From contig NMRA01000060.1 in assembly GCA_002633005.1 (NCBI GenBank), positions 1 to 32,821 on the forward strand: a stretch of DNA of 32,821 nt, in the 5' to 3' direction. Made by a program: the position numbers and the translations under genes. This stretch comes from Phoronis australis (lineage: Eukaryota > Phoronida > Phoronidae). The notes under the pieces were generated by a model. That model was not told where the DNA came from, did no database searches, and worked only from the letters and a program-made list of their open reading frames with translations. Positions within the stretch are counted from its first letter, which is position 1. Each line of letters starts with the position of its first letter. This document shows positions 31,556 through 32,821 of this stretch, in pieces.

Positions 31556-32821
31556 AGCGCCTCTCTAGTATTTCTTTATAACTGTATTCCGGGTCGAACT
31601 GATATCCTGTGAAACCTAACGATCCGACCCGTGAAGTCTTCGTCGGATGAGCTCTTGACTAAGTCGGAATTGACACCGGCCGAGTTGTCATGTAGGCGTT
31701 TATTATTCTGCGTTCTGTTTCAAAATGAATTATTCTCATCCTAATATGATCGATACCAATGCTTAGGCCCCTATATGAAACTGAAACAAAATGTTTCATT
31801 AGACACAGTTTGTAATGCCCTGGAGTGCTCGTGAGTGCAAATGTTTTGAGAAGCCAGCATTGAATAAACCACTTCGTTACAGGCTTTTGATGCCGGCAAA
31901 GAAGGTAATTGACAGGGCACCGAGGCCGTCTGGGCGCATGCTAATTCAGTGTTTGCTGACAGAAAGGTTTTGTGAAACAATTACTCGATTTTATATGCTA
32001 TTGTCACATGTTAGGGGAATCTTTATTTAGAAATACAAATACATATATTCAAAACATTGTTACTGTACAACCTTTCCCTGGCGGTCTGTGGAAGGGGAAC
32101 CCGACCTCGCGTAAGTAAGTAGATTTTCAGTTTCGTGGCTAATTCACATAAATAATTACGTGCAAATTATTTTTTTTTTGCTCACTACCATAGTCTTTTC
32201 GTGACCGGAGGTTTAGTTTCCAACTAAAGCTGGTTTATGTTCGTGCCAGTCCCGGCGGCCGCGATAACAAGCGTTTTGTGTGCTAACATTAAAAAAATCA
32301 CAAGTATAAACAACACAGATCTAGGTTCTCCTGTCTGTATTTCACGGAATAATACTTCGAATTTATCTACGAACTGACCCCAAACTCCTGCTACGGATCT
32401 TGGTAAATTGGCCTACCGAACTTTGTAGGCTACGGTGTGTCCAAATACCAGTAAATACGTTACAGCCAAATACAACAACACGTTTTTACCAGAACTCGGT
32501 GTATTTTTAAGGGTTTTACATCGAAGTTTGATTATTTATTGTTGTTAAACGATGTTGTGAACTGCTGAACCAATTACGTCATTGGATAATTTCAACTCCT
32601 CCGTCTGCCGTCAGGTGTCAGGTAACGCAACCGAACCTGCCGTTATCGAGTAGAACTACTTCTAAATTGATACAAAATAGTTTGTTTTTTGGGTGTCATT
32701 CTCCTTTAATACGAATACACTGTCATGTCAAGTAGTAACCTTGTGGGAGGGTTAGAAGGTACAGTCGCAGACGCGAAAAAATGTCACTATGCGGCACCAC
32801 AGTAGTTCAGAATTGCCTGAC
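31556..32821. other. No recognised gene
   Basis: Past the THAP relic, the plus strand at about 31618-31700 still reads TIRPVKSSSDELLTKSEL-like text and might be a decayed continuation of that element. The remainder to 32821 shows no exon, RNA gene or clear repeat. Confidence 0.5.

Noticed and set aside
1-32821. CRISPR arrays, operons or prokaryotic gene clusters
   Set aside because: The window has spliced eukaryotic genes and animal-type transposons; no spaced direct-repeat array is present.

Overview
This is animal nuclear DNA, most likely from a marine invertebrate. It is AT-rich and gene-sparse, with short GT-AG introns, many decayed transposons, a 900-base assembly gap and a strong excess of the palindrome TACATGTA. 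The exact phylum (lancelet, hemichordate, mollusc or another) cannot be settled from this sequence.

The one gene I can reconstruct with confidence is the 3' half of a receptor-type protein tyrosine phosphatase (RPTP) on the minus strand. Thirteen exons run from 30582 down to a TAA stop at 18825. All twelve introns are GT-AG, all phases match, and the exons join into 529 complete codons plus the stop. They encode most of the catalytic domain D1, a linker, the whole second domain D2 and a very short tail. The start of D1, the membrane segment and the ectodomain lie upstream of 30582 and are not visible here. D2 looks most like the type IIb family (PTPRK/M/T/U). The notable feature is the active sites. 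D1 keeps the nucleophilic Cys and the P-loop Arg, but its WPD loop reads WPN and its P-loop reads [11 protein letters not shown]2 has WPV, a P-loop Arg replaced by Gln, and no Q-loop Gln. The receptor may therefore be catalytically crippled in both domains, acting as a substrate-binding tandem pseudophosphatase.

The introns of this gene hold transposon debris: a tRNA-derived SINE (19.3 kb), a 5'-truncated LINE reverse transcriptase on the plus strand (22.4-23.3 kb), a likely MITE (25.2-25.5 kb), an hAT-type MITE with 8-bp target duplications (27.0-27.3 kb), a foldback element whose inner arms are simple repeats (27.45-28.38 kb) and a perfect short hairpin (30.1 kb).

Upstream of the gene, at 31.3-31.55 kb, is a broken THAP zinc-finger relic on the plus strand. 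The left half of the window (1-18 kb) has no gene I can call firmly. It holds a likely fibronectin type III half-exon on the plus strand (9.5-9.66 kb), a possible companion exon (8.8-8.9 kb), a 162-bp foldback element (14.85-15.01 kb), the assembly gap (15176-16075), a GC-rich GGTTAACCGCCC repeat (16.15-16.31 kb), an old direct duplication (13.2/13.6 kb) and an inverted repeat pair (1.03/1.4 kb).
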